Part shown: one piece after another, positions 1 to 10,343 of the stretch
How positions within the stretch are numbered: the first letter of the stretch is position 1
Layout: each line of letters starts with the position of its first letter
Assembly (NCBI GenBank): GCA_948567375.1
Contig: OX419756.1
Location: 71,872,333 to 71,936,332 of the forward strand
Direction of reading: 5' to 3'
Source: Lunularia cruciata
Taxonomy: Eukaryota > Streptophyta > Marchantiopsida > Lunulariales > Lunulariaceae
DNA length: 64,000 bases
Position numbers and translations under genes: made by a program
The notes under the pieces: generated by a model
Database searches by the model: none
Seen by the model: only the letters and a program-made list of their open reading frames with translations
What the model was told of the DNA's origin: nothing

Positions 1-16
1 AAGCCGAGGTGGGTCT

Positions 17-708
17 TGTAACACCCATTTGTGCATGTGTGTGGTATTGTGATATTTAGCTTGGTATTACAAGTACTTGAGAGATATTATTTATATAGAG
101 ATAAAAGATGGTTCTACATAAGACATGATGAGCTAAAGTTACTCATAACTAAGATATAAGGGACCTTACTTTAGAGGAAGTGAAAAAGATGAGCACCACT
201 ATTTTGGATTCTAGTGTGTTGACTTGGTATTATTCCTAGGTGTTTGGCTTTGAGGAAAGAGTTGAGAACTCTAAGGCCCGCAAGCCTTTTGGTTTTGGAT
301 TCTTCTATAGTCCAAGGATAGCCCATGTGAAGGGAATCCTTGACTGAGTGGTTGGGTCAAGATAAGATCACATGCTAGTGGAATATGCCCATGTGAATAG
401 ATATTCCTTTCTAGTTTTTGACTTAACTTGACTTTTAGTCTAGTAACTTGAGTTACTACGGTAATTTGTAACTTTGGTGTGTAACTATTTCACAAGTATA
501 TAAACAAGGGGTGAGGAGGTACTCATCATACTTTCATTTGCAACTATCTCTCTCTCATTGAGTTCTCTAGTGAGCAATGTCTTGAGTCTTGGAGTATTAG
601 CCTTGGAGGAGTATGATGGAGTTGGGATTACTTGTCTTCTTAGTCCATGGTGCGCTACTATAATAGTCATCAGAGGTTCATCTTGAGTGAGAGACAGGAT
701 GGCTCACA
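17..708 (+). repeat. A1 5' LTR
   Basis: It starts TGTAACACCC and ends GGCTCACA. The same 690-bp sequence recurs at 2042, 9691, 14059 (inverted), 25316 (inverted), 26607, 40218 (inverted), 48007 and 51160 (inverted). The primer site follows four bases after its end, which fixes this as a 5' LTR in plus orientation. Confidence 0.92.
497..505 (+). promoter_or_regulatory. TATA box of family A LTR
   Basis: TATATAAAC lies about 200 bp before the LTR end, at the usual place for a U3/R boundary. It is retained in the other family A LTRs that keep this part, for example at 27086-27094. Confidence 0.65.
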
Positions 709-712
709 TTTT

Positions 713-730
713 TGGTTCCGTTGCCGGGAC
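713..730 (+). other. Primer binding site, tRNA-Asp type
   Basis: TGGTTCCGTTGCCGGGAC begins four bases after the LTR. It differs at a few positions from the sequence complementary to the 3' end of plant tRNA-Asp (TGGCGCCGTTGCCGGGGA), the primer known for Athila-type plant elements. The A4 copy at 37228 is more decayed. Confidence 0.7.
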
Positions 731-1477
731 CTCTCTAGAAGGCAAGATAATGTTCCACGTTCAATTCTACAATAGGCAGAAGGAGGCTATGAGAGCTCAC
801 TTGGAGAGAACATTAGGAGAGAAGAGGGCTGAACTTATGTAAGAGAACCAAGATCCATTTTTATACGTTGTAGTTCATTATGATGTCTTTGAAGTGATTT
901 TGTACATCTTGTACACTTGAGAGGATTTGGAGAGATTGTGTGAGGTGGATTGCAGATTTTGGGGATTAAGGTGATTTTTGACAAAATCTCAAGTTTGAGA
1001 TCTGAACTTGAAATTTCTACATATGATAGCATGGGTTGTTCTTCAGTTAGTACACTTGGAATTATTATGAGAGCTATTATGCACATTGGACTAGAACTTT
1101 TGAAAGTTGATAGGGTAAATGGCTCCCACAACTGCATGCTCTCTGGAAAATTGTACATAGTCTGCCATTTCTTCAATTTTTAGTGGATTGCTCTGAAACT
1201 TTCCCACAAAATTCAGTATGTTATATCCTACCTGTTGACTTAAAAATTAGAGAAAGATCATTCTTAAGCAGGGAGTTATGAGTTTTTGAAGTGAGGTGGG
1301 TGGTTTTCAGACCAAATCTGAAATATGTGTGCTGAATAGAAAAGTGTCTAGGCCAAATGGCTCAATGAAAAGATCTGAAAATTTTCGAAAAGGGATGCCC
1401 TAGAGTTGTGATCAAGTGTGCAAAATTTTAGAGGATTGTCAGATACAACTTGAGAGATTTCAACATTTCAACAGTTC
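731..1477 (+). other. A1 untranslated leader
   Basis: This stretch has no open frame of note. It is homologous to the leader of A4 (37241-37920) and, inverted, to that of A3 (24806-25315 and 22920-23099). The junction with RT at about 1470 marks a deletion that removed the upstream zinc-knuckle ORF, gag, protease and the start of RT. Confidence 0.6.
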
Positions 1478-2029
1478 ATGAACAAGGTATTTGAACCTTT
1501 CATTGGGAAATTTGTGAGAGACTTCATTGATGACTTTTGTGTCTATGGGAGCAAGGACAAGCACTTTGAGCACCTAATCAAGGTATTGCAATGATTGGAT
1601 GAGGCAAATGCATGACCCAACCCAAAGAAGTATATTTTTGGATGTGAAGAAGGTTTACTTTTGGGGCACATCATCTCCAAGGATGGAATAGCAATTGATC
1701 TTGAGAAGGTGAGGAAAATCTCAGACCTTCCATTCCCTTCAAGCTTGACAAAGTTATGCCAATTCTTGGTGATTGTTGGGTACTGTAGGAGGTTCATCTT
1801 CTCATTTTCCAGCAAGGCTTATGCATTGACCATCTACATGAGAAAGGGTGTAGATTACATGGTGATTTTGGAGGACAAGGAGGCTCTCAAAGCTTTTGAG
1901 GAGCTCAAGCAATCCCTTATTGTAGCCCCAATTGTTGCTAAACCTGATTGGAGTAAGCTTTTCATCCTCAACAATGATTCTTCTAATGTAAAGAGAGACC
2001 TTCACTTTGAGGACAAAGTGAAAACTTAA
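1478..2029 (+). pseudogene. A1 reverse transcriptase fragment
   Basis: The frame encodes the second half of a Ty3-type RT. It begins at the segment MNKVFEPFIGKFVRDF and carries the catalytic box as FIDDFCVYG. The connection follows with GHIISKDGI, RKISDLPFP and KAFEELKQSL. Two in-frame stops lie near 1592 and 1612; the open part runs from 1661. After SKLFIL the frame runs into the 3' untranslated segment (RDLHFEDKVKT), which is normally thousands of bases away, so the last RT residues, RNase H and integrase are deleted. Non-functional. Confidence 0.85.
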
Positions 2030-2041
2030 TCCGGGGGTAAA

Positions 2042-2732
2042 TATAACACCCATTTGTGCATGTGTGTGGTATTGTGATATTTAGCTTGGTATTACAAGTA
2101 CTTGAGAGATACTATTTATATAGAGATAAAAGACGGTTCTACATTAGTCATGATTAGCTAGAGTTAGTCATAGCTAAGATAGAGGGGACCTTACTTTGGA
2201 GGAAGTGAAAAAGATAAGCACCACTATTTTGGATTCTAGTGTGTTGACTTGGTATTATTCCTAGGTGTTTGGCTTTGAGGAAAGAGTTGAGAACTCTAGG
2301 GCCCGCAAGCCTTTTTGTTTTGGATTCTTCTGTAGTCCAAGGATAGCCCATGTGAAGGAATCCTTGACTGAGTGGTTGGATCAAGATAAGATCACATGCT
2401 AGTGGAATATGCCCATGTGAATGGATATTCCTTTCTAGTTTTTGACTTTACTTGACTTTTAGTCTAGTAACTTGAGTTACTGCAGTAATTAGTAACTTTA
2501 GTTTGTTAGTATTTCACAAGTATATAAACAAGGGGTGAGGAGGTACTCATCATCCTTTCATTTGCAACTATCTCTCTCTCATTGAGTTCTCTAGTGAGCA
2601 ATGTCTTGAGTCTTGGAGTGTTAGCCTTAGAGGAGTATGATGGAGTTGGGGTTCCTTGCCTTCTTAGTCCATGGTGTATTACTATAATAGCCATTAGAGG
2701 TTCATCGTGAGTGAGAGACAGGCTAGCTCACA
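2042..2732 (+). repeat. A1 3' LTR
   Basis: It starts TATAACACCC (one change from TGTAACACCC) and ends GCTCACA. It is preceded by the purine-rich CCGGGGGTAAA, the polypurine tract used to prime the second strand. The TATA box is kept. Confidence 0.9.
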
Positions 2733-3309
2733 AGCCCTGTAAAGTCAATATGGAAGAGGAGGAGAGCTTGCATGTGGAAACCTTGAAAGTACAAAGATCT
2801 TGACTTTGGAGTAAGGTTCAAGAAGGAGTGTTGCCTTGAAGAGGAAGACGAAGGCCGAGCCAATGACAAGAAATGTGACGGGGTGGAGTATCTATCAAAA
2901 GTCATGTCCTTGCTATTGGCATCCCTAAAGTAGGAGAAAGTAGAGATGGTAAGTGCCAATCTTGATGTGCGTGATGAGTTGGCAGTAGTAAAGAAGTGGA
3001 GTGCGGAAACCTTGTTGTTGGGAGATGTAAGCTAACAAGGATAGAGATGGAAGCCAAAGAACTTTTGGTTGAGGAGATTCTTTGGAGTAAGCACTTTGAA
3101 GTATTGAGGGAGGATTTAGTTAAGTGTCACAAGGAGGCCAAGGAGATGACAGCATTGGTTGCAATTCTAAAGGGAGAAATCGTTGATGCCCAAGTAGAGT
3201 TAACACACTCAAAGGCAAGTATGGTGGTAATGGAGTAGGAGTTGGAAAGTCTCAAGAAGAAGGCCGCTGAGAAAGATCATGCCTGGCAGCAAGAGTTAGC
3301 CGAGCACAA
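2733..3309 (+). pseudogene. B1 coiled-coil gene, first fragment
   Basis: Short frames, the longest at 2996-3238, encode Lys/Glu/Leu-rich sequence with heptad character, such as the segment ending HSKASMVVME. The same protein is better preserved in B3 at 10344-12380. I do not recognise the family. Stops and frameshifts make it non-coding now. It is cut at 3309 by unit C. Confidence 0.55.
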
Positions 3310-5530
3310 TGTCGTGTTGTGGTTTGCGTAGCCCGTAAAAAGTGACTTATCATAGTTTATCTCTACGTTAGTGGGGTAGGTTGCATGTTAGTTCCGACGG
3401 ATGAGATGTTGCCATGTGAGCCATCTATGTACATGTATGTGATTGGCCACGTGGGTTACAATCTTATCATGTTTGAGGGCTCTGATGAATAAAGATGAGG
3501 GCGAGTAGAGAGACGGGTGTGTTTTAGTTTGGAGAGTCTTGAGGAGAGAAGGAAGTTGAGAGAGAGTTGTAGCAAAGAGCGAGTGTAAGAGCATCGGAGG
3601 AAGCATTCAAGCATGAGATATCCCATGCTCCCGATCTGCCACTCCTGAATCCTTTTCTCATCAGGCTTCAGATTTTACACCGTGACGACTTACGGGATTG
3701 GTTGGCAGCACGTTTCGGGGTGGTGTTTGTGAAATTGGTGATAGGAAACCTAGATCCTATCGTCCTTCCGGTGCTTACTTATGAGAATGTTTGGGACTTG
3801 ACAATTAATGTTCTTCTATAGTTGGGGAATGCCTTAAATTTCGCTCATAAGCTTCAAGGTGGAGTTGTGGGGTCCATTTGTCAAAAAGTAAAAAGAGTAA
3901 AAGACAAATGTGCAAGAACTTGGGTCCAAGGGGAAAGTCGGGAGTTTTTCAACGATCGGGGGAGTTTGGGGAGGGCATCCGAGGAATGAAGGACATGGTT
4001 GAAAAGAGGAGACAACAGGCTACAATTTGCAGACAGAAATCACTCGATTTGAGCTGAGTATGAGAGGGATATGATCAATTGAGTGAAGGGGGTTGAATTG
4101 ATACCCAGGAGCACAAAATAGTCAAATGAGGGAGTTTCTTGAGACTCTTTCACTATCTGTTAATGGGATTGGAGAGAAGACAATGTTCTCACAGTACTTA
4201 GCGCAATAAATTCCAGTTTCAAGTCAATCTCAAATCTGATCCAATTGATTGAAGTTGAAGCTTATGGGATGTAAGGTGTTGGAGAAGAGCTAATGATCAG
4301 GTTTGGAGTTTTGGTCACTCCCCAAGTTGCAGTTCGAATTTCCTCATGAAAATTTCCAAAGTTGTTGGTGGATAGGTTTCGCTTCTCTGTGTGGAAGTTT
4401 CATGTGAATTCTTTAAATAGAGAAATCAGGATCTTGGATCAAGTATACCTGGGTCTGTAGAGCTCACAAGTTAGCCCAGCTCAGGAATTGATCCACATCT
4501 AAAGACTGGAGTTGGATTAGGCTACAAAAATTTGCAAGAGGTTAGAAAAAAACACAAAAAGCTATTGTGGAAAATTTGGGTGGTTCTAGATTTGTGCAGA
4601 GTGAGATCTGATGCAAAACATCCTTCTGAAAATACTGTTATAAGCTCGGTAGAGCAAATTTTCCTTCCATCTTGATTGGATATGAAGTCTCATGTCCTGT
4701 GACTATGACTGAGAGTTTCAGGTTGCCAGAGTGTTTTTGAGGATCAATTGTATTCCTGAATCAGAAATTTGGGGGAAATTTGCCAAGAACCAGGAGCAAA
4801 CCCTAAAAAGAAGATTTCGAAATTAGGGTGAAGTCCAAGAAAAACCCTGGCCAACTTTCAGAGATTTTCAGGAGAGTTGTAGTAATCTGATTGAAGTGTA
4901 TTTTATATCATTGGAAAGCTTATCTTACAGGATTTCCATTGAATTCTAAATCACTTGAATCAAAGCTATGTAGAAATAGTAACTTGCATATGAGCTGCGC
5001 AGACTTTTCCCCATCAAAAAGACATAGAACTCCCCACATGAAGTAGAAATTTGTTGAGATTTGAAGTACAGATGGGAGGAGGCTTGGAGTACAGGTTGGA
5101 ATGAGCTTGATGACAGAGCACAAAGGCTCTGAAGCTCTTTCCCGACAAAAAGTATAGAGAGTTGTTGCCTTTTTCTTGTGATTGGATCCTCTCTATACTT
5201 GTATGCCTGTTTGTACGCCCAGTTGGCTTGGATTGGTGTGTGGGCGTTGCGCTCAGATTATTTCCTTCTAGGAGTGCTGTGTATTTCTCCTTGGTTATGT
5301 TGGAAGTGATGACCAGCAGACCAGGAGTGCGTGTTGTGATGACAGGTCAGGTTGCCCGGTACTATCCTTCTCGATAGCAAGAATATTAGTCTTGAGAAAG
5401 GAGGGTTCCGGCAATAAGGGTCACACGTGTGTTTTTTCGAGTCATTACGGTTTACCTCTAGCCTCTGATCTGTAGTCTCCACAGCTAGGCACCCTATGTG
5501 TTCCCAAAGAGAGAAAAGGAAAGAACGACA
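3310..5530 (+). mobile_element. Unit C, unclassified 2.2-kb insertion in B1
   Basis: This block interrupts the coiled-coil gene of B1. It begins TGTCGTG and ends GAACGACA, so the tips form a short inverted repeat (TGTCGT / ACGACA) like an LTR. It has no frame longer than about 75 codons, no recognised protein and no repeat of itself inside. A solo long LTR or a non-autonomous element would fit. A possible 4-bp duplication (ACAA) is ambiguous. Strand is arbitrary. Confidence 0.45.
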
Positions 5531-6229
5531 ACGGTAGAGAAGAAGATCAATTGCGAGGATTGGTGAGGGTGGCAGAGGAGCAAATTATTGTAAATTAGAA
5601 GGAGCAAGAGGTGATGAAGGCTGAATTTGAGGACAAGCTCTAGATGTACGACAATGAATTAGAGGAAGAAAGAAAGAAGTAGAAGCTCAAGATAGAAGGA
5701 GAAGCCAATGACGTAATCGGGGTGGTAAATGAAATCAAAGTGATGTTGAGCACGGTGGTTGAAGGTAAACTAGAAGAAGCCAAGATTGCACGAGTTGAAA
5801 TTGTTGGTGTAGGAGACACACAAGAGAAAGTTAAAGGACACAAAGTTGAACAATTTGTTAATTTGTCTATGAGAACAAGTAGATAGAAAGATGTTAGAGG
5901 TAGGAGACAATGTGTGTCTCAGGTTGGATTTTGTAAGGATGGAGTTTAGATAAACTTCATAGTGAGGTACAAGAACTAAGAAGACCCAAAGTAACCGAGG
6001 TAGGAGTGTAGGTGTCTTTGAAGTTGTCATTTGAGATATTAGAGAAGAGTGGGGTGGAGGATAATGAATTAGATAAGATACCCACTAGTGCAATTGTAGT
6101 TTGTAGTGAAGACATTGTAGAAATAGAAGAATTAGGAGTAGGATTGAGTAGACCTAAATAAGGAGAAGTGATAGGAAGATCATCGGGTTTGGAAGCCAAA
6201 GTCGAGATTGAAATTGGATCTGAGTAGTA
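5531..6229 (+). pseudogene. B1 coiled-coil gene, 3' part
   Basis: Fragmented frames continue the B protein after unit C. They are rich in Glu, Lys, Val and Leu and end with a GLEAKVEIEIGSE-like tail, shared with B3 (near 12370) and, inverted, with the copy ending at 17307. Several stops are present. Confidence 0.55.
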
Positions 6230-7019
6230 ATAATTTTGAGATTTGAAGAGCCAGATATGAAGAGATGCATTGTCATTTTGGATCTATAGGTAGGAAGAGT
6301 TGTTAGGAAACGGTAAAGTTGTTGGTTATTGTCAATTGCTCTACTATTTAAAGGAGGCCTTTGCAGTATGTTGTTGTTCAGTATTCCAAATTTCTGAAGA
6401 TATTTAAAGTGAAGTGTTGAAGTGCTCGTCGCTTGAGCTTGATTTTGAGTATCAACTTTGTGTTTGTGTTTGTAAGTGTGTGGAGAATTTTGAAGTGCAA
6501 GTCAATGTGCATGTTGGATGTTGGATTCCACAACCTTGATATTCATTCTGTGTGTTTGATCTTGAGTGAAGTGCAATTGGAGCAATGCCTTGACAGATCT
6601 GAGGGGAATTGTAGTGTTGATAGTATTCTACATTTGTGAGTGCAGCGTAGTGTTGATGTGAAGCAATTTCAATCGAGTAAGTTGTGCCTTTAGTGGAGGG
6701 GTAGAACACAATTATGAGGCAAAGTTGTTTTGCAGTGAAGTGTTGTCTTTGGGAGAATCTAAATCATCACAATCAAGATTTGTTTGTACAGAATTTGCTA
6801 TGTTTTGATTATAAGAGTGTGAATTAGTGACAAGTTGTTGAGATTGAGTGCTTGTTACTCACTTATGGATGTAGTTTCCTCCTGAGAGATTAAAACTGCG
6901 ACCAAGAAGAACTGCTTATTAGTGTTTGACTTCGTATTTGGACAATTTTTACTAGTATCTTTGCAGGAATGAACGTAACTTACCTGATTGCCTCAAAAGT
7001 GATATTTTTTGGGTTGTCA
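6230..7019 (+). repeat. B terminal block, copy 1
   Basis: This 0.8-kb block closes every B element and ends GGGTTGTCA. It recurs at about 8900-9690, 12380-13168 and 24010-24805, and inverted at 16506-17300. It contains a TATA-like box about 670 bp from its end. It could be an LTR or the 3' part of a very long LTR. Confidence 0.7.
6346..6355 (+). promoter_or_regulatory. TATA-like box in B terminal block
   Basis: TATTTAAAGG is followed by AGG. It is kept at the matching place in B3 (12498-12507) and in the short copy at 24129-24138. Conservation across copies inside otherwise decayed sequence suggests a real promoter of the element. Confidence 0.55.
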
Positions 7020-7050
7020 TATGATATTTAGCTTGGTATTATAAGTACTA
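7020..7050 (+). repeat. A2 LTR, left sliver
   Basis: About 30 bp match positions 34-62 of the family A LTR (GATATTTAGCTTGG and following). The right part of the same LTR resumes at 9691, so element B2 sits inside it. The first 33 bp of the LTR are missing where it meets B1. Confidence 0.7.
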
Positions 7051-9690
7051 TGGTACCCACATTTTTCATTTTGGATGAGTTTTGAAGAAGAAGTGCCTTG
7101 TTGAAACCAAATTGAAACCTAATGGAGAAGAAATGAGAGGAAATTTATGTTTTGATCAGGCCTGAGGAAGTTGACTTCATGTAAGGGGAAGAAGGACTTG
7201 GATTGGATCAGACCCAAAGAAGCTTACTTTGTGTCAGGAAGAGGAAGAAGAAGAAGGAGGTCAGACGCTGAAGGAGGATAAACATTGCATTAGAATGGAG
7301 GTTACAAGTCAAGATTACTATGGGGGCTATATCTTGGTGATGAAATGTCCAAATCAAACGTGTTATATCTCGTTGGAAGCATCTCGTTCAGGGCTTGTGT
7401 CTTGTTGAAGGCTTACAAGCATTTTAAGTTTTGGGAGTAGATGTATAGAGTAGTAGTTGAGTGTCTTTAGGTTGGTATCTTTGGGTCTATACGACTTTGG
7501 ACTTATATGACTTTGGGTTTATATGACTTTGGGTCTAAAGACTTTGCCTCAAGACAAATATGATTCAACCCAAGGTAGTCAAACATTGGATGTGGGGGTC
7601 TTTGGGTCAAATATCTAAAGAGTCTGAAATAGTTAAGAGAAAGAAAGATGAGATAGTTAGGATATCCATGACTTCGATTTCAATTTAGATTGAAGATGCG
7701 ATAAAAATTGAAGGAGAAGTAGCAATAGTGAATGAACCCAAAGTGCAAGTTCAAATAGTAAGAGTCTTTGGGTCAGTTACATGAGCGATTACGGGAAAGT
7801 GGGTTGAAAATTGAAGGCATAAATAGTGTACCCATGGTTTCAATTACAATTCTTGATGGGAATATGTAATACTCCGAGGACAAGAGAAGAGAGAAAACAC
7901 AGATTGCACACTCAAACATTCGATGCCCCAAGGGAGCACCTTCTCTTTATTATATAGACAAAGAGGATCTCCTCCAAGGAAGCTCCACCATAGGATTAGG
8001 GACATAGATAGGTGACATGTCAGCAAGCTCCACCCTTGGATTACTTACTTGGATGGGTGACCTGTCTGGTCTAGGTCCTATCTGGTTGGTCAAACAAGCT
8101 TTGACCGGAGGGAATATTTTAGGGAATCTTACTGTAGGAATCTCAGAATCACATGAGTAAGGTACCATTGGAAAGCTCTCAATGAGACAAAGCTAGGGGG
8201 AGGGATGGCCAGCCTTTCCTCTGTGCGGGGGGGGGGGGGGGGGTGAATCTGCATATTTTTGAGGCCTAATTCATCCGTTTAGGCCTCCGAAATTGCCTTC
8301 AAAGGTTTTAGGCATATTTCGGTTCCTACTCTATTGGTAGAAGTCCCCTTTTGGTGATACCTCTTTCTGATCTGTTTAGTCCATCATGTGTAACATTATT
8401 CCAGATGTTACCAAACCAATTCTCACCTTTAAATCATATGTCTAGCTATTGGTTCTAAGGTTCTCAAGTCTATTTCGGTTTTTGCCCTATTAGTAGAAGT
8501 ACTCTTTTGGTGATACTTCTATCTGATCTATTTTGACAATCATGTATAACATCATTCTAGATGTTACCAAACCAAATTTCACATCTAGATCATATGGCTA
8601 ACCCTTGGTATTACAGAATATAGTAGAATTAGCAAAGGAATTGATAATCGTGAAACCCAAAGTACTAGGAGTAGGAGTATAGCTATCTTTGGAGTTGCCA
8701 TTGGAGATCTTAGAGAAAGATGGGTTGCAAGATTAAGAGTTAGGAAGGCTACCTATGAGTTTAATTGTAGTTCCTAGTGAGAAGTAGTATAAATATTGAA
8801 GGATTTGGTAGAATCAGATATATCAAAAGAAGGAGAAGTAATAGGTAGATCATCGAGTTTGGAAGCCAAGGAAGAGGTAGACATCAGATTGGAATAGTAA
8901 TAGTTTTGAGATATGAAGAGGCAAATATGAAGAGGTGCATTTTCATTTCAGATCTACAAGTAGGAAAAGCTGTTAGAAAACGGTATAGTTGTTGGCAACT
9001 ATCGATTGCTTCACTATTGATAGGTGGTATTTGCAGTCATATGTTGTTCAATGCTTATAATTTATAAGAATAAATAAGGCAAAGTGCTGTGAAGCAATGC
9101 TCATCGCTTGAGCTTAATTCCAAGAATCAACATTGTGTGTGTGTTTGTGAGTGTGAAGAATTTTGAAATGCAAGTTAGTGTATTTGTTGGATGTTGGATT
9201 CCGTAGCCTTGATCTTCATTCTGTGTGTTTGATCTTGAGTGAAGTGCAATCGGAGCAATGCCTTGACAAATCTGAGAGGAATTGTAGTGTTAATAATATT
9301 CCGCATTTGTGAGTGCAATGGATTGTTGATGTGGAGAAATTTTCATCAAGGAAGTTATGCCTTCAATGGAGGGGTGGAACACAATCTTGAGGCGAAGTCA
9401 TTTTGCAATGAAGTGCCATTTTTAGGAGAGACTGAATCACCACAATCAAGATTGTTTTGAAATATTTGATGAAGTTGTGATTATAGGTGACAAATTGTTG
9501 TGATGAGATTGCGAGTCAGTGCTTGTTATTCTCTTTTGGGTGTACTTGCTACTTGAGAGATTAAAGATGAAATCAAAAAGGACTACATTGTGACATTTGA
9601 ATTTGTATTTGACCAATTTTGAATTGTATTTTTCCGGGAATGAACTTTACTTACTTGATTACTATAAAAGTAATATTTGTTGGGTTGTCA
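7051..9690 (+). mobile_element. Family B element B2, short form, carrying solo LTR F1
   Basis: It starts TGGTACCCACATTTTT and ends TTGGGTTGTCA, and lies inside a family A LTR. Removing F1 leaves about 1.9 kb: the 5' leader, a short region with repeated ACTTTGGGTCTATA-like units (7490-7545), the last part of the coiled-coil gene and the terminal block. Most of the gene is absent. The copy at 23100-24805 has the same layout, so this is a deletion subfamily. Confidence 0.75.
7865..8615 (-). mobile_element. Family F solo LTR, F1
   Basis: A 751-bp unit starts TGTAATACTCC and ends GGTATTACA, with tips that are inverted repeats of each other. It is flanked by a perfect 5-bp duplication GAATA (7860-7864 and 8616-8620). 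The sequence is 80-90 percent like 59484-60220 inverted, by eye. A CTATATAATAAAG box on the minus strand (near 7946-7957) lies about 90 bp from one end, which sets the likely transcription direction. A run of 17 G lies at 8227-8243. It interrupts the B2 gene remnant. Confidence 0.88.
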
Positions 9691-10323
9691 CTTGAGAGAT
9701 ATTATTTATATAGAGATAAAGGATGGTTCTTCATTAATCATGATTAGCTAAAGTTAGTCATAGCTAAGATAGAGAGGACCTTACTTTAGAGGCAGTGGAA
9801 AAGATAAGCACCACTATTTTGGATTCTAGTGTGTTGACTTGGTATGATTTCTAGGTGTTTGGCTTTGAGGAAAGAGTTGAGAACTCTTGGGCCTGCAAGC
9901 CTTTTTGTTTTGGATTCTTCCATAATCCAAGGATCACCCATGTGAAGGAATTCTTGACTTAGTGGTTGGGTCAAGATAAGATCAAATGCTTAGTGGAATA
10001 TGCCCATGTGGATGGATATTCCTTTATACTTTTTGACTTTCCGTCACTTTTGGCCTAGTAACTTGAGTTACTCCAATAATTAGTAACTTTGGTGCGTAAT
10101 TATTTCACAAGTATATAAACAAGGGGTGAAGAAGTACTCAACATCCTTTCATTTGCAACTATCTCTCTCTCATTGAGTTCTCTAGTGAGCAATGACTTGA
10201 GTCTTGGAATGGTAGCCTTAGAGGAGTATGATAGAGTTGGGGTACCTTGCTCTCTTAGTCCATGGTGTGCTACCATAATAGCCATCAGAGGTTCATCTTG
10301 AGTGAGAGAGAAGCTGGCTCACA
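9691..10323 (+). repeat. A2 LTR, main part
   Basis: It matches the family A LTR from position 62 (CTTGAGAG) to the terminal GGCTCACA. With 7020-7050 it forms one LTR split by B2. Neither a primer site nor a polypurine tract adjoins it, so it is a solo LTR or a remnant. B3 coding sequence follows directly. Confidence 0.85.
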
Positions 10324-10343
10324 GGTCAGGCAAAGTATTGTTG

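Larger units (their letters stand above)
17..2732 (+). mobile_element. Family A Ty3-type retrotransposon A1, internally deleted
   Basis: Two direct LTRs of about 691 bp flank only 1.3 kb of internal DNA. The order is LTR, primer site, untranslated leader, a reverse transcriptase (RT) fragment, polypurine tract, LTR. Gag, protease, the N-terminal part of RT, RNase H and integrase are absent. The leader joins RT near 1470, and RT joins the 3' untranslated end near 1989, so at least two internal deletions have occurred. I see no matching target duplication (TCTT on the left, AGCC on the right). The two LTRs may therefore come from recombined copies. Family B sequence follows directly on the right. 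Confidence 0.85.
2733..7019 (+). mobile_element. Family B element B1, 5'-truncated and split by C
   Basis: Segments 2733-3309 and 5531-7019 align in order with one B copy (10324-13168). Unit C separates them. The first part is coiled-coil coding sequence. The second is the end of that gene plus the 0.8-kb terminal block, ending GGGTTGTCA. The 5' end of B is missing, because the element meets the LTR of A1 directly at 2732. Confidence 0.7.

Noticed and set aside
713..730. A tRNA gene
   Set aside because: Only the 3' complement of tRNA-Asp is present, directly after an LTR; this is a primer binding site.
2154..2384. Antisense frames of about 62 codons repeated in nearly every family A LTR (for example starting MTQPLSQGFLHMGYPW and MAIMVAHHGLRRQG)
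   Set aside because: They recur only because the LTRs are near-identical. They lie antisense to the element, vary by stops between copies, and one spans the TATA region.
5162..5377. A 71-codon frame in unit C as a small gene
   Set aside because: No homologue, no codon signal, and a comparable antisense frame overlaps it.
8227..8243. The G run as a functional quadruplex
   Set aside because: It is a homopolymer inside a solo LTR, with 11 C in the other copy; slippage is the simpler explanation.
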